This document shows positions 43,683 to 52,522 of a DNA stretch of 64,000 bases, one piece after another. Position 1 is the stretch's first letter. Each line of letters opens with the position of its first letter. The notes beneath the pieces are model-generated. The model was given only the letters and a program-made list of their open reading frames with translations. It had not been told where the DNA came from and ran no database searches. Source of the stretch: WLMZ01 sp037140375 (lineage in GTDB: Bacteria > Actinomycetota > Acidimicrobiia > Acidimicrobiales > Ilumatobacteraceae); the NCBI GenBank assembly GCA_037140375.1, contig JBAXER010000002.1, forward strand, positions 18,122 to 82,121, given 5' to 3'. The position numbers were made by a program, and so were the translations under genes.

Positions 43683-44450
43683 TCATGCTCGAGTCAGGAT
43701 CTCGGGTCCATGCGGCCCGACAAGAATTGTGTGCTCGGCGTGCGCCGCAAGCGAACCATCGGACGTAACGATGGTCCAACCATCGGAAAGTTCGTAGACG
43801 TCGTCGTCGCCACCACCAAGCAGCATGGGCTCTACGGCCAAAACGACCCCCGACTCAAGCAGCGGTCCACGACCGTGGCGCCCGCGGTTCTCAACGTCGG
43901 GCTCCTCGTGCATTGCTTGTCCGATTCCGTGTCCGCAGTAGTCGTGCGGGCTGCCATACCCGGCGAGCGACACCACCGCATCGATGGCGGCGCCGATATC
44001 ACCAAGATGTCCGCCAGGAACCATCGCTGCGATGCCAGCTGCGAGCGCCCGGTCGGCGGTGTCAATGAGCAACTGGGCCGCAGCCGACCCGCTTCCGACG
44101 AGCATCGAGAACGCCGCATCTCCGTGCCAACCGTGCACGATTGCTCCACAGTCGATAGACAACAGATCGCCTTCGTCGAGTACACGCTCGCTGGGGATGC
44201 CGTGGATCACTTCGTCGTTCACCGACGCACAGATGACCCCGCTGAAACCGCGATGACCAAGGAAATTGGAAGCTGCTTGGCGCCGTCGCAGTACTTCGCG
44301 GGCGACCGCATCGAGATCGAGCGTCGTCACGCCAGGCCGCACCGCTTGACGGATTGCCTCGTGCATCTCGGCCACTACGCGTCCAGCAGCACGCATGTGC
44401 TTGATCTCTTCAAGGCTCCGACGAGGAAGCCCTGCCTTGCGGCGACGCAT
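43683..44450 (-). CDS. map: Methionine aminopeptidase type I
   Basis: A 255-residue dinuclear metalloprotease removing initiator methionine. Motifs are FLGHRGFSGVICASVNDEVI, IHGIPSER, LLSIDCGAIVHGWHGDAAFS with the metal aspartates, DYCGHGIGQAMHEEP and VLAVEPM. The start ATG shares one base with the adk stop (TAATG), so the two are coupled. Confidence 0.96.
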   Translation of the reverse strand: MRRRKAGLPRRSLEEIKHMRAAGRVVAEMHEAIRQAVRPGVTTLDLDAVAREVLRRRQAASNFLGHRGFSGVICASVNDEVIHGIPSERVLDEGDLLSIDCGAIVHGWHGDAAFSMLVGSGSAAAQLLIDTADRALAAGIAAMVPGGHLGDIGAAIDAVVSLAGYGSPHDYCGHGIGQAMHEEPDVENRGRHGRGPLLESGVVLAVEPMLLGGGDDDVYELSDGWTIVTSDGSLAAHAEHTILVGPHGPEILTRA

Positions 44451-45112
44451 TACTTGCGCCGGCTGGCTTCGACCGCTGTGGTGAGTCGGGCGAACACCTC
44501 GTCGGGGCTAGCGACTCCATCGACAACGGTGAGCCGACCAGTGGCTTGGTAGTAGTTGATCAACGGCGATGTCTGCTGCTCATAGAGATCGAGACGATTG
44601 TTGATTGCATCGGGGGTGTCGTCGGCGCGGTACATCACGTCGCCGCCACACACCTCGCAGATCCATGGTTGGCGCTCGTTGCCACTGGCCACATAATTCG
44701 TGCCGCAGTCACGACACACTCGCCGCGCCGAGAGCCGCTCGAGCACCAAGCTTCGTGGTACGTCGAGGTCGATGACGGCGTCGAGAGGGCGCTCGCCAGT
44801 CACCAGATCGAGTGCCTCTGCTTGGCCAACGGTGCGTGGGAACCCGTCAAGGATGTAACCGCGTGTGCGTGCGTCGTCACTGCTCAGACGCTCGCTGACG
44901 ATGCCGACCATGGTCTCGTCGCCGACGAGTCCACCAGAGTCCATGACTTCCTTAGCTGCCTGACCGAGCGGAGTGCCCTCGCGAACGGCAGCGCGCAGCA
45001 TGTCTCCGGTGGAGATGTGCGGTACAACAAAGTGTCGTGACAAACGTACGCATTGCGTACCTTTCCCCGCACCCTGCCTACCGAGGATGATGAGCCGAGC
45101 ACCGGGGATCAT
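44450..45112 (-). CDS. adk: Adenylate kinase, zinc-LID type
   Basis: A 220-residue kinase interconverting AMP, ADP and ATP. P-loop LIILGRQGAGKGTQCVRL, AMP site FVVPHISTGDMLR and YILDGFPRTVGQAE are all present. The LID domain has CRDCG and CEVCGG, a four-cysteine zinc site. It lies seven bases after secY, the normal spc position. Confidence 0.97.
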   Translation of the reverse strand: MIPGARLIILGRQGAGKGTQCVRLSRHFVVPHISTGDMLRAAVREGTPLGQAAKEVMDSGGLVGDETMVGIVSERLSSDDARTRGYILDGFPRTVGQAEALDLVTGERPLDAVIDLDVPRSLVLERLSARRVCRDCGTNYVASGNERQPWICEVCGGDVMYRADDTPDAINNRLDLYEQQTSPLINYYQATGRLTVVDGVASPDEVFARLTTAVEASRRK

Positions 45113-45119
45113 CGTTTGG

Positions 45120-46439
45120 CTACTTCAGGAAGCCCTCGTAGTTGCGCAGCGTCAACTGACTGTCGATCTGGCGCATGAGCTCAAGAGCAACGCCAACAGC
45201 GATCAGCACGGTGGTACCGGCGAATGGGAAGTTCTGAACACCGAAGATCCACAGCAAGATGTATGGCAACAACGCAATCGTGGCGACGAACAACGCGCCA
45301 GGGAGGGTAATGCGGTTCACAACCTTGCCGAGGTAACGCTCGGTCTGAGGTCCGGGACGAATACCGGGAATGAAGCCGCCCTGCTTACGAATCTGATCGG
45401 CCTGACGAATTGGGTCGAAGGCGATCGAGTTGTAGAAGTAAGCAAACGCCACGATGAGCACGGCGAGGATGACCGCGTGCAAAACGTTCTGCGTGTTCAC
45501 GATGTAACGGTTCACGAAGTCGGTGATGCTGCCACGCCAACCCTCGGCGGAACCAAGAACGTTGGTGAGCAGCACGGGCAAGAGCAAGACCGAGCTGGCG
45601 AAAATGATCGGCACGACGCCGCTCTGGTTCACCTTGAGTGGGATGTACGTGTTCTGGCCGCCATACATGCGACGCCCAACCTGACGCTTCGCAAATGAGA
45701 CCGGGATACGACGCTGGGCAAGCTCGACACGCACAACCGCAAAGACGATGCCGATCACCAAGGCGACGAGCAGAACGAACAACACCTTGCTCTCTTCTTG
45801 CCAAATGCGCAAGAAGTTGACCGGCAGACTCGACACGACCGAGGCGAAGATGATCATCGACATGCCGTTACCGATGCCACGCTGGCTGATGAGCTCGCCC
45901 ATCCACATGATGAGGGCCGTACCAGCAACCAAGGACACGATCACGAGCAACGCTCGCGGCATGAACTCAGGCAACAACTTCACGTCGGGAGCGTTTCTCG
46001 CGGCACCAAAGAATGCGCTGCCTCGACCCTGACCGAAGATAAACGTGAGGCCGGCTGCTTGCAGCGTGGCGATACCGATGCCGAGATAACGCGTGTATTG
46101 CGTGATCTTGCGCTGGCCGACTGCACCCTCTTGTTGCAGCTGCTCAAGCTTGGGAATGACCACGCCCAACACCTGCATGATGATGCTGGCGGTGATGTAC
46201 GGCATGATGCCCAACGCGAAAATGGAGAAACTACTGAACGCTCCACCTGAGAACAGGTTCAGGAATCCGAGCGCGCCACCGCTTTCGGCCTGGTCGCGAA
46301 GTTGCTGAACTGCTAACTGATCGACACCTGGCACTTGGATCGCAACACCGAGGCGATAGAGCCCCACGATGCCGATTGTGAACAGGACCTTGTTTCGCAG
46401 ATCGGCAACCTTGAAGATGTTCTTCAAGTTTGAAAACAC
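45120..46439 (-). CDS. secY: Protein translocase subunit SecY
   Basis: A 439-residue channel protein with ten membrane spans. It begins MFSNLKNIFKVADLRNKVLF and shows GGAFSSFSIFALGIMPYITA, the plug-region pattern, YTRYLGIGIATLQA and the C-terminal cytoplasmic loop FNPIRQADQ-like FDPIRQADQIRKQGGFIPGI. Length and topology are normal. Confidence 0.97.
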   Translation of the reverse strand: MFSNLKNIFKVADLRNKVLFTIGIVGLYRLGVAIQVPGVDQLAVQQLRDQAESGGALGFLNLFSGGAFSSFSIFALGIMPYITASIIMQVLGVVIPKLEQLQQEGAVGQRKITQYTRYLGIGIATLQAAGLTFIFGQGRGSAFFGAARNAPDVKLLPEFMPRALLVIVSLVAGTALIMWMGELISQRGIGNGMSMIIFASVVSSLPVNFLRIWQEESKVLFVLLVALVIGIVFAVVRVELAQRRIPVSFAKRQVGRRMYGGQNTYIPLKVNQSGVVPIIFASSVLLLPVLLTNVLGSAEGWRGSITDFVNRYIVNTQNVLHAVILAVLIVAFAYFYNSIAFDPIRQADQIRKQGGFIPGIRPGPQTERYLGKVVNRITLPGALFVATIALLPYILLWIFGVQNFPFAGTTVLIAVGVALELMRQIDSQLTLRNYEGFLK

Positions 46440-46506
46440 TAGTAACTCCTCGACGAGACGATGAACAACGACACGCTAGAGCCACAAGGGTGGCCAGAGC
46501 GGGCAA

Positions 46507-46998
46507 TCAACGGTTGGTGAACTGGTTGCCGTTGGCCGCAGGGCGAACCTTGAACGGCATTGGAACGATGGTGACCGTGCCACCGAGGGCCACAATGGCA
46601 GCTTCTGCCGACTTCGACACGGCGTGAGCCGTGACATCGACCTTGGCAGTGAGTTCTCCGTAGCCAAGCACCTTGACGTAATCGCCCTTGCGCAACAGGC
46701 CGCGAGCAACGAGGATCTCGGGGCTAATTGCACCGACCTCGAGCTTCGCGATCGAGTGCAAGTTGACTGCGGTGTACTCAACGCGGAAAGGGTTATTGAA
46801 GCCCTTGAGCTTTGGCACTCGTTGCTTGAGCGGCATCTGGCCGCCTTCGAAGCCACGCGCAACCTTGCCGCGACCACGAGACTGCTGGCCCTTGGTACCA
46901 CGGCCCGCGGTCTTGCCGCCCTTGCCGCCGATACCACGGCCGACTCGTTGTTCGGCTTTGTTGGCGCCAGGCGCCGGTGAAAGTTCGTCTACGCGCAT
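46507..46998 (-). CDS. rplO: 50S ribosomal protein L15
   Basis: A 163-residue L15. It shows the basic glycine-rich N-terminus RVGRGIGGKGGKTAGRGTKG, GFEGGQMPLKQRVPKLKGF and GELTAKVDVTAHAVSKSA. It ends the ribosomal part before secY, 67 bases upstream of that gene's start. Confidence 0.97.
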   Translation of the reverse strand: MRVDELSPAPGANKAEQRVGRGIGGKGGKTAGRGTKGQQSRGRGKVARGFEGGQMPLKQRVPKLKGFNNPFRVEYTAVNLHSIAKLEVGAISPEILVARGLLRKGDYVKVLGYGELTAKVDVTAHAVSKSAEAAIVALGGTVTIVPMPFKVRPAANGNQFTNR

Positions 46999-47031
46999 TG
47001 TGCTGCTCTTTCGAATCCGTTACCGAACGCC

Positions 47032-47226
47032 TCAGGCGTCGGTGCTTTCCTCAACCGAAATAAGGTGAGGTACCCGTGCGATCATTCCCCGGATTTCGGG
47101 GCGATCGGGCAGGGTGTTGGTGTCACCAATCTTCTTCAAACCAAGGGCGCGCAGCGTGCCGCGGCTCTTTGGCTTTGCGCCGATGCTTGAACGCACCAGC
47201 TTTACGAACAATGTCTTTTCGCTCAT
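47032..47226 (-). CDS. rpmD: 50S ribosomal protein L30
   Basis: A 64-residue L30 with LFVKLVRSSIGAKPKSRGTL and LRALGLKKIGDTNTLPD. It overlaps rpsE by four bases at its start. Confidence 0.96.
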   Translation of the reverse strand: MSEKTLFVKLVRSSIGAKPKSRGTLRALGLKKIGDTNTLPDRPEIRGMIARVPHLISVEESTDA

Positions 47227-47819
47227 GAGTGAGTTTCTCCTGCAGCCATCGACTTCTGACGGTCGTTGTATGCCTTGAGAAGACCCTTCGGCACGAACTC
47301 ATCGGCGTTCAAGCCACGACGCTTGGCCACTTCGTCGGGGCGCTGCAACGACTGCAGACCCTGAATCGTGGCGCGGGCTACGTTGATGGCGTTTGCCGAA
47401 CCGAGCGACTTACACAAGATGTCGTGCACGCCTGCCTCTTCGAGGATGACTCGAGCTGCACCGCCGGCGATAACGCCAGTACCGGGAGCTGCTGGCTTCA
47501 TCAACACTCGACCGGCGCCGGTGATACCGAGCACTGGGTGAATGATGGTGCTGCCTGCAAGGGCCACATCGAACAAACTCTTCTTGGCTTCTTCGGTGCC
47601 CTTCTGAATCGCAAGAGGAACCTCTTTGGCCTTGCCGTAGCCGAGACCGACCCGACCGTTGCCATCGCCGACCACTACGAGAGCGGTGAACGAGAAACGA
47701 CGGCCACCCTTGACGACCTTGGCGACTCGGTTGATCGCGATCACTCGCGACTCACGGAGGCCACCTGGTTCGGGTGGGGCTGCGTTTGGATTGTTGTTGC
47801 TGTACGACGGACCAGCCAT
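47223..47819 (-). CDS. rpsE: 30S ribosomal protein S5
   Basis: A 198-residue S5, involved in decoding accuracy. It has RVAKVVKGGRRFSFTALVVV, GNGRVGLGYGKAKEVPLAI and the C-terminal domain TVIAGGAARVILEEAGVHD-like pattern with KSLGSANAINVARAT. An N-terminal segment of about 25 Asn/Pro-rich residues precedes the domain. Its start shares one base with the rplR stop. Confidence 0.97.
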   Translation of the reverse strand: MAGPSYSNNNPNAAPPEPGGLRESRVIAINRVAKVVKGGRRFSFTALVVVGDGNGRVGLGYGKAKEVPLAIQKGTEEAKKSLFDVALAGSTIIHPVLGITGAGRVLMKPAAPGTGVIAGGAARVILEEAGVHDILCKSLGSANAINVARATIQGLQSLQRPDEVAKRRGLNADEFVPKGLLKAYNDRQKSMAAGETHS

Positions 47820-48190
47820 CAGAACTCCAGACCTGCTGCACGAGCGGCATCGGCTGCCGCGGCGACCCGACCGTGGTAGGCGAAGCCACCACGATCGAAC
47901 ACTACTTTTTCAATTCCAGCCGCTTTGGCACGCTCGGCAACGAGCTGGCCCATACGGGCGGCAGCGGCAACGCTGCTGCCATTGCCATCGGCGGCACGCT
48001 CGGTTGGCTCGTTGGTTGACGCTGCAGCCAGCGTGCGGCCGGCCTCGTCGTCGATCAACTGCAACACGAGATGCTTGTTGGAACGAAACACTGCCAAGCG
48101 CGGACGCGCAGCGGTGCCATGGATCTTCTTGCGGACGCGTCCGTGACGACGGATACGTGATTCGCGACGAGTCTTTGCGTTATCACTCAT
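47819..48190 (-). CDS. rplR: 50S ribosomal protein L18
   Basis: A 123-residue 5S rRNA-binding protein. It has RIRRHGRVRKKIHGTAARPR, LAVFRSNKHLVLQLIDD and VVFDRGGFAYHGRVAAAADA. It overlaps rpsE by one base and follows rplF by 20. Confidence 0.97.
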   Translation of the reverse strand: MSDNAKTRRESRIRRHGRVRKKIHGTAARPRLAVFRSNKHLVLQLIDDEAGRTLAAASTNEPTERAADGNGSSVAAAARMGQLVAERAKAAGIEKVVFDRGGFAYHGRVAAAADAARAAGLEF

Positions 48191-48210
48191 GATTCTGCCC
48201 TCCTTGGGTC

Positions 48211-48753
48211 TTACTTCTTGCCGGTCTTGCCGGCCTTACGTAGGACCTTCTCACCGAGATAGCGCACACCCTTACCCTTGTAGGGCTCTGGCTTGCGGAT
48301 GCTACGAATGTTGGCGGCCACTTGGCCGACAACTTCTTTGTCAATACCTTTGACGATCACTCGGGTCGGCACCGGAACTTCAAACGTGATGCCCTCAGGG
48401 GCAGTCACGATGACCGGATGGCTGAAACCGAGCGACAGACGAAGTGAGGTAGGAGTCTGAGCCTCGGCGCGGTAACCCACGCCAATGATCTCAAGTTCCT
48501 TGGTGAAGCCGGTTGTAACACCGACCACCATGTTGTTCACCAGGGTGCGGGTGAGGCCATGCAACGAGCGATTATCGCGCTCGTCGTTTGGACGCTCGAC
48601 CAACAAGTTGGCTTCGTCGCGGCGAACCGTGATGGCACCGGGGACTCCGAAAGACAGCGTGCCCTTTGGTCCGGTGACAGTGACGGTTCCCTGAACGAGT
48701 GTCACGTCGACACCCGCTGGAACGTTGATTGGGGCTTGTCCGATACGGCTCAT
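48211..48753 (-). CDS. rplF: 50S ribosomal protein L6
   Basis: A 180-residue L6. It begins MSRIGQAPINVPAGVDVTLV, has VTVTGPKGTLSFGVPG and LHGLTRTLVNNMVVGVTTGF, and ends EPYKGKGVRYLGEKVLRKAG. ATG at 48753 is the family start; upstream in-frame ATGs would run into rpsH. Confidence 0.97.
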   Translation of the reverse strand: MSRIGQAPINVPAGVDVTLVQGTVTVTGPKGTLSFGVPGAITVRRDEANLLVERPNDERDNRSLHGLTRTLVNNMVVGVTTGFTKELEIIGVGYRAEAQTPTSLRLSLGFSHPVIVTAPEGITFEVPVPTRVIVKGIDKEVVGQVAANIRSIRKPEPYKGKGVRYLGEKVLRKAGKTGKK

Positions 48754-48766
48754 GTGAGTTCCTCGA

Positions 48767-49168
48767 TCACCAGACGTAGCAAAGGACTTCGCCACCCATG
48801 TTGCGCTTGCGCGCTTCACGGTCGCTCATCAGTCCAGAACTGGTGGATAGGACGGCCACACCAAGACCACCGAGTACGCGAGGTACTGCGGTTGCCTTGC
48901 GATACACGCGAAGGCCTGGTGTGGACACTCGCTTGATACCGCTGATGGTGCGGGCCCGCTCGTGTGAATACTTCATGTGCACAGTCAGTACGTCGCCGGG
49001 GCCCTTCATTGCCGGAGCAACGGTGAACCCTGCGATGTAACCCTCTGATTGGAGGATCTTCGCAAGAGCAACCTTTTGCTTCGACGATGGCATTGGGACC
49101 TCATCATGCATCGCCGTGTTGGCGTTGCGGATACGGGTCAGCATGTCTGCGATGGGATCAGTCAACAT
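48767..49168 (-). CDS. rpsH: 30S ribosomal protein S8
   Basis: A 133-residue S8, a central-domain 16S rRNA binder. It begins MLTDPIADMLTRIRNANTAM and ends with GLMSDREARKRNMGGEVLCY, both characteristic. Confidence 0.97.
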   Translation of the reverse strand: MLTDPIADMLTRIRNANTAMHDEVPMPSSKQKVALAKILQSEGYIAGFTVAPAMKGPGDVLTVHMKYSHERARTISGIKRVSTPGLRVYRKATAVPRVLGGLGVAVLSTSSGLMSDREARKRNMGGEVLCYVW

Positions 49169-49177
49169 AGTTGCCCC

Positions 49178-49363
49178 TCACCAGCTCGCCTTGGTCACGC
49201 CCGGAACTTCACCGGCGTGGATCATCTCTCGAAGACACACACGGCAAAGGCCGAACTTACGGTAAACGGAGCGCGCCCGCCCGCAGCGGCGACAACGGGT
49301 GTAGCCGCGCACTTTGAACTTCGGCGTAGCTGCCGCCTTATTGATCTGAGATTTCTTGGCCAT
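49178..49363 (-). CDS. rpsN: 30S ribosomal protein S14, zinc type
   Basis: A 61-residue short S14 with two CxxC pairs (CRRCGRARSVYRKFGLCRVC), which is the zinc form called RpsZ in some genomes. It follows rplE by 21 bases. Confidence 0.97.
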   Translation of the reverse strand: MAKKSQINKAAATPKFKVRGYTRCRRCGRARSVYRKFGLCRVCLREMIHAGEVPGVTKASW

Positions 49364-49384
49364 TGTTCTAGTTGCCTTTCCCGA

Positions 49385-50041
49385 TCACTTCTTCTTCGCT
49401 TTGGCAGCCGGCCTGGCTGCCTTACCACCGCGGACCGGGCCGCGGCGCTTGGTTGCCTTGGGAGGCGCACCTGCATCGGCGCCCCGCTTGAACGGGAATC
49501 CGAACGCATCGAGCAACGCCTTGCCAGCTGCATCAGTGGTTGCAGTGGTGACGATGGTGATGTCCATCCCGTGAGGGGCGTCGATCTTGTCATAGTCAAT
49601 TTCTGCGAACACGATCTGATCAGCAAGACCGAAGGTGTAGTTACCACGGTTATCCCACGAGTACGCAGGAAGGCCGCGGAAGTCACGAATACGTGGGATG
49701 GCAACCGCGATCAAACGATCGAAGAACTCCCACATGCGGTCGCCGCGAAGGGTGACCTTGCAACCGATTGCCTGGTTCTCGCGAAGCTTGAACGCTGCAA
49801 TCGACTTCTTTGACTTCGTGATGATCGGCTTTTGGCCGGCGATCTTGGTCAAGTCGGCGACGGCGCCTTCGAGCAGCGAAGGCTGCTGTGTTGCCCGACC
49901 GACGCCCATGTTGATCACGATCTTTTCGAACGTGGGCACCTGCATCACATTGGTGATTCCGAGCTGCTCCATCAGAGCGGCCTTCACCTCGTCGTTGTAC
50001 TTCTGCTTGAGGCGAGGTACGTATGCGGTCTCTGTGGTCAT
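49385..50041 (-). CDS. rplE: 50S ribosomal protein L5 with basic C-terminal tail
   Basis: A 218-residue L5, a 5S rRNA and P-site tRNA contact. Typical motifs are VPTFEKIVINMGVGRATQQ, GQKPIITKSKKSIAAFKLRE and RDFRGLPAYSWDNRGNYTFG. After the normal end near residue 180 it carries about 35 extra residues rich in Lys, Arg, Ala and Gly (AAKAKKK at the end). It overlaps rplX by four bases. Confidence 0.97.
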   Translation of the reverse strand: MTTETAYVPRLKQKYNDEVKAALMEQLGITNVMQVPTFEKIVINMGVGRATQQPSLLEGAVADLTKIAGQKPIITKSKKSIAAFKLRENQAIGCKVTLRGDRMWEFFDRLIAVAIPRIRDFRGLPAYSWDNRGNYTFGLADQIVFAEIDYDKIDAPHGMDITIVTTATTDAAGKALLDAFGFPFKRGADAGAPPKATKRRGPVRGGKAARPAAKAKKK

Positions 50042-50343
50042 GAGATCACCTCACCCGTGCTCTTGGCGATGCGCACCTTGGTGCCATCTTCTTGAATCTT
50101 GTAACCCACGCGGGTGGGCTTGCCCTTATGCACGAGCATCACGTTGCTTGCATGCACTGGCATATCGCGATCGATAATGCCGCCCTGCATGGTCTGCTTG
50201 GTCTGCTTCTGGTGCTTCTTGGCGATGTTGACGCCACTGACGACGACCTTGTTTTCACGAGGCAGAGCGCGAATGATCTCGCCCTCTTTGCCTTTGTCCT
50301 TGCCAGCGATGACGAGGACGGTGTCACCCTTTTTGAGTTTCAT
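50038..50343 (-). CDS. rplX: 50S ribosomal protein L24
   Basis: A 101-residue L24, an early assembly protein. It begins MKLKKGDTVLVIAGKDKGKE (KOW motif) and has VVSGVNIAKKHQKQTKQTM and PTRVGYKIQEDGTKVRIAK. ATG at 50343, two bases after rplN, is the family start. Confidence 0.97.
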   Translation of the reverse strand: MKLKKGDTVLVIAGKDKGKEGEIIRALPRENKVVVSGVNIAKKHQKQTKQTMQGGIIDRDMPVHASNVMLVHKGKPTRVGYKIQEDGTKVRIAKSTGEVIS

Positions 50344-50345
50344 GG

Positions 50346-50714
50346 TCACAACACCTCCGGGGCGAGCGACACGATGCGCATGAACTTCTTGTCGCGCAAC
50401 TCGCGGCCGACTGGGCCAAAGATGCGCGTTCCACGCGGCGTGAGGTCGTCTTTGATAATGACTGCGGCATTTTCGTCGAAGCGGATGTAGCTGCCGTCTG
50501 GACGACGCTTTTCCTTCTTGACACGGACAACGACGCACTTGACGACGTCGCCCTTCTTGACACCAGCACCTGGGATGGCATCTTTAACGGTGGCGACAAA
50601 AATGTCACCGATCGACGCATAGCGACGACGGGTGCCACCGAGCACCTTGATGCACAACACTTCTTTTCCGCCGCTGTTGTCAGCGACGCGAAGGCGAGAC
50701 TCTTGCTGAATCAC
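50346..50714 (-). CDS. rplN: 50S ribosomal protein L14
   Basis: A 122-residue L14. It reads VIQQESRLRVADNSGGKEVL from a GTG start at 50714, with GVKKGDVVKCVVVRVKKEKR and TRIFGPVGRELRDKKFMRIV. The GTG overlaps the rpsQ stop by four bases (GTGA) and gives the exact family length. Confidence 0.97.
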   Translation of the reverse strand: MIQQESRLRVADNSGGKEVLCIKVLGGTRRRYASIGDIFVATVKDAIPGAGVKKGDVVKCVVVRVKKEKRRPDGSYIRFDENAAVIIKDDLTPRGTRIFGPVGRELRDKKFMRIVSLAPEVL

Positions 50715-51010
50715 TTGGCACGCTCCAGAACCTCTGTGACTCGCCAACGCTTGTTCTTGCTCATTGGGCGAGTCTCCATCAAGCGAACGCGGTCGCCGAT
50801 ATTGACGTCATTGGTCTCGTCATGGGCGTACAACTTCTTGGTACGCATCATGAACTTGCCGTACTTCGGGTGGCGAACGCGCTCGATAACTGCGATGACC
50901 GCGGTCTTGTCCATCTTGTTGGACACAACCACGCCTTCGCGCACCTTGCGAGCATTGCGCTCTTCACCAGCGGCATCTGTTGTTGTTTCGTCAGCCATAG
51001 CTGCACTCAC
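50711..51010 (-). CDS. rpsQ: 30S ribosomal protein S17
   Basis: A 99-residue S17. After about 20 acidic residues at the N-terminus come KVREGVVVSNKMDKTAVIAV, YGKFMMRTKKLYAHDE and RPMSKNKRWRVTEVLE. ATG at 51010 overlaps rpmC by four bases. Confidence 0.96.
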   Translation of the reverse strand: MSAAMADETTTDAAGEERNARKVREGVVVSNKMDKTAVIAVIERVRHPKYGKFMMRTKKLYAHDETNDVNIGDRVRLMETRPMSKNKRWRVTEVLERAK

Positions 51011-51222
51011 TTCCCGGCCTCGGCCAACGCAATTTCGCGCTGACGGATGAGGGTGTTAAGACGGGCGATATGACGGCGAACCTTGCGGATTTCCGCAACG
51101 TTTTCCAGCTGACCCGTCGCGTTACGGAATCGGAGGTTCAACGACTCCTGCTTGGTAGCGCGAAGCTCTTCGACCAAACCGGCCAAGTCGAGCTCACGTA
51201 GTTCTGTAATCGATGTAGCCAT
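51007..51222 (-). CDS. rpmC: 50S ribosomal protein L29
   Basis: A 71-residue two-helix L29 near the peptide exit tunnel. It has LRELDLAGLVEELRATKQES and RNATGQLENVAEIRKVRRHI. One base separates it from rplP. Confidence 0.96.
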   Translation of the reverse strand: MATSITELRELDLAGLVEELRATKQESLNLRFRNATGQLENVAEIRKVRRHIARLNTLIRQREIALAEAGK

Positions 51223-51223
51223 G

Positions 51224-51640
51224 TCAGATCACCTCGTCGCGTGTAATCACGCGAGCCTTGATGGGGAGCTTCTGAATTGCCTTTTCGAGAGCGGCGCGGG
51301 CCTGCTCTTCGTTCGGGAAGCTCAGTTCGAACAACACGCGACCTGGGCGAACCACGGCCACCCAAAACTCGGGGTTGCCCTTACCTGAACCCATGCGGGT
51401 CTCGGCCGGCTTCTTCGTCACTGGCTTGTCTGGGAACACATTGATCCAGACCTTGCCACCACGCTTGATAGCGCGAGTCATGGCAATACGAGCGGCTTCG
51501 ATCTGACGAGCGGTGAGCCAACATGGCTCAAGAGCCTGGATGCCGTACTCGCCGAAGCTGAGCGACGAGGCTCCCTTGGTCATACCGGTCATACGGCCGC
51601 GGTGCTGCTTGCGGTGTTTAACTTTACGGGGCATCAACAT
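51224..51640 (-). CDS. rplP: 50S ribosomal protein L16
   Basis: A 138-residue L16 of the A-site region. It begins MLMPRKVKHRKQHRGRMTGM and has EPCWLTARQIEAARIAMTRA and VTKKPAETRMGSGKGNPEFW. It follows rpsC by six bases. Confidence 0.97.
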   Translation of the reverse strand: MLMPRKVKHRKQHRGRMTGMTKGASSLSFGEYGIQALEPCWLTARQIEAARIAMTRAIKRGGKVWINVFPDKPVTKKPAETRMGSGKGNPEFWVAVVRPGRVLFELSFPNEEQARAALEKAIQKLPIKARVITRDEVI

Positions 51641-51646
51641 CTGGAA

Positions 51647-52522
51647 TCAGTCCTCCCCACGAAAGTGCGGTGCTTCGTGCCCGGCGTTTGTACGGCGGGC
51701 GATTTGCTCTTCTTCATCAAGCAACTTCTCGAACTCGGGATCAGCTTCCTTCAACAAAGGAGTTGCTTCGATCTCGGCGACTTCGTCGGCCTTCTTGCGA
51801 CCAGCAGACGACACAACCTTGCGGGGTGCGCCTGATGTTTCGCCAACGGCCATCGCTGCTTCACGGATGATCTTTTCGTCATTCTGTGGCTTGTAGGGCA
51901 AGATGTCGCCCTTGTAAATCCAGACCTTGACGCCAACGCGGCCGCTTGTGGTCTTGGCCTCACGGAAGCCATAGTCGATGTCGGCACGAAGGGTGTGCAA
52001 TGGCACTCGGCCTTCGCGATACCACTCGGTGCGGCTCATTTCGGCGCCACCCAAACGACCTGAACACTGCACTCGGATTCCGAGAGCGCCAGCCTTTTGT
52101 GCGTTCTGCACAGCACGCTTCATGGCACGGCGGAAGGCGATGCGGTTGATCAACTGGTCGGCCACACCCTGTGCAATGAGCGCTGCGTCAAGCTCGGGAG
52201 ACTTAATCTCGACGATGTTGAGCTGCACCTTTGGGTTGCCGGTGATCTCGGTGAGCATCGAACGAAGCTCGTCGGCCTGGGCACCACGACGACCGATCAC
52301 AATGCCGGGACGTGCGGTGTGGATGTCTACGCGAACCTTGTCACGTGTGCGCTCAATCTCGATGCGGCTAATTGCAGCCGTCTCGAGCTTGGTCATGATC
52401 GCACGGCGGATTTTCCAATCCTCGGTGAGGTATTCCTTGTAGTCACGCTCGCTGAACCAACGGCTCTTCCAGTCGGTGGTAATGCCGAGACGGAAGCCGT
52501 ATGGGTTGATCTTTTGACCCAT
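51647..52522 (-). CDS. rpsC: 30S ribosomal protein S3 with acidic tail
   Basis: A 291-residue S3 at the mRNA entry site. It begins MGQKINPYGFRLGITTDWKS, has the KH-domain pattern IVIGRRGAQADELRSML and SGRLGGAEMSRTEWYREGRV. The last 65 residues after IYKGDILPYKPQ are an acidic extension common in actinobacteria. Its start shares one base with the rplV stop. Confidence 0.97.
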   Translation of the reverse strand: MGQKINPYGFRLGITTDWKSRWFSERDYKEYLTEDWKIRRAIMTKLETAAISRIEIERTRDKVRVDIHTARPGIVIGRRGAQADELRSMLTEITGNPKVQLNIVEIKSPELDAALIAQGVADQLINRIAFRRAMKRAVQNAQKAGALGIRVQCSGRLGGAEMSRTEWYREGRVPLHTLRADIDYGFREAKTTSGRVGVKVWIYKGDILPYKPQNDEKIIREAAMAVGETSGAPRKVVSSAGRKKADEVAEIEATPLLKEADPEFEKLLDEEEQIARRTNAGHEAPHFRGED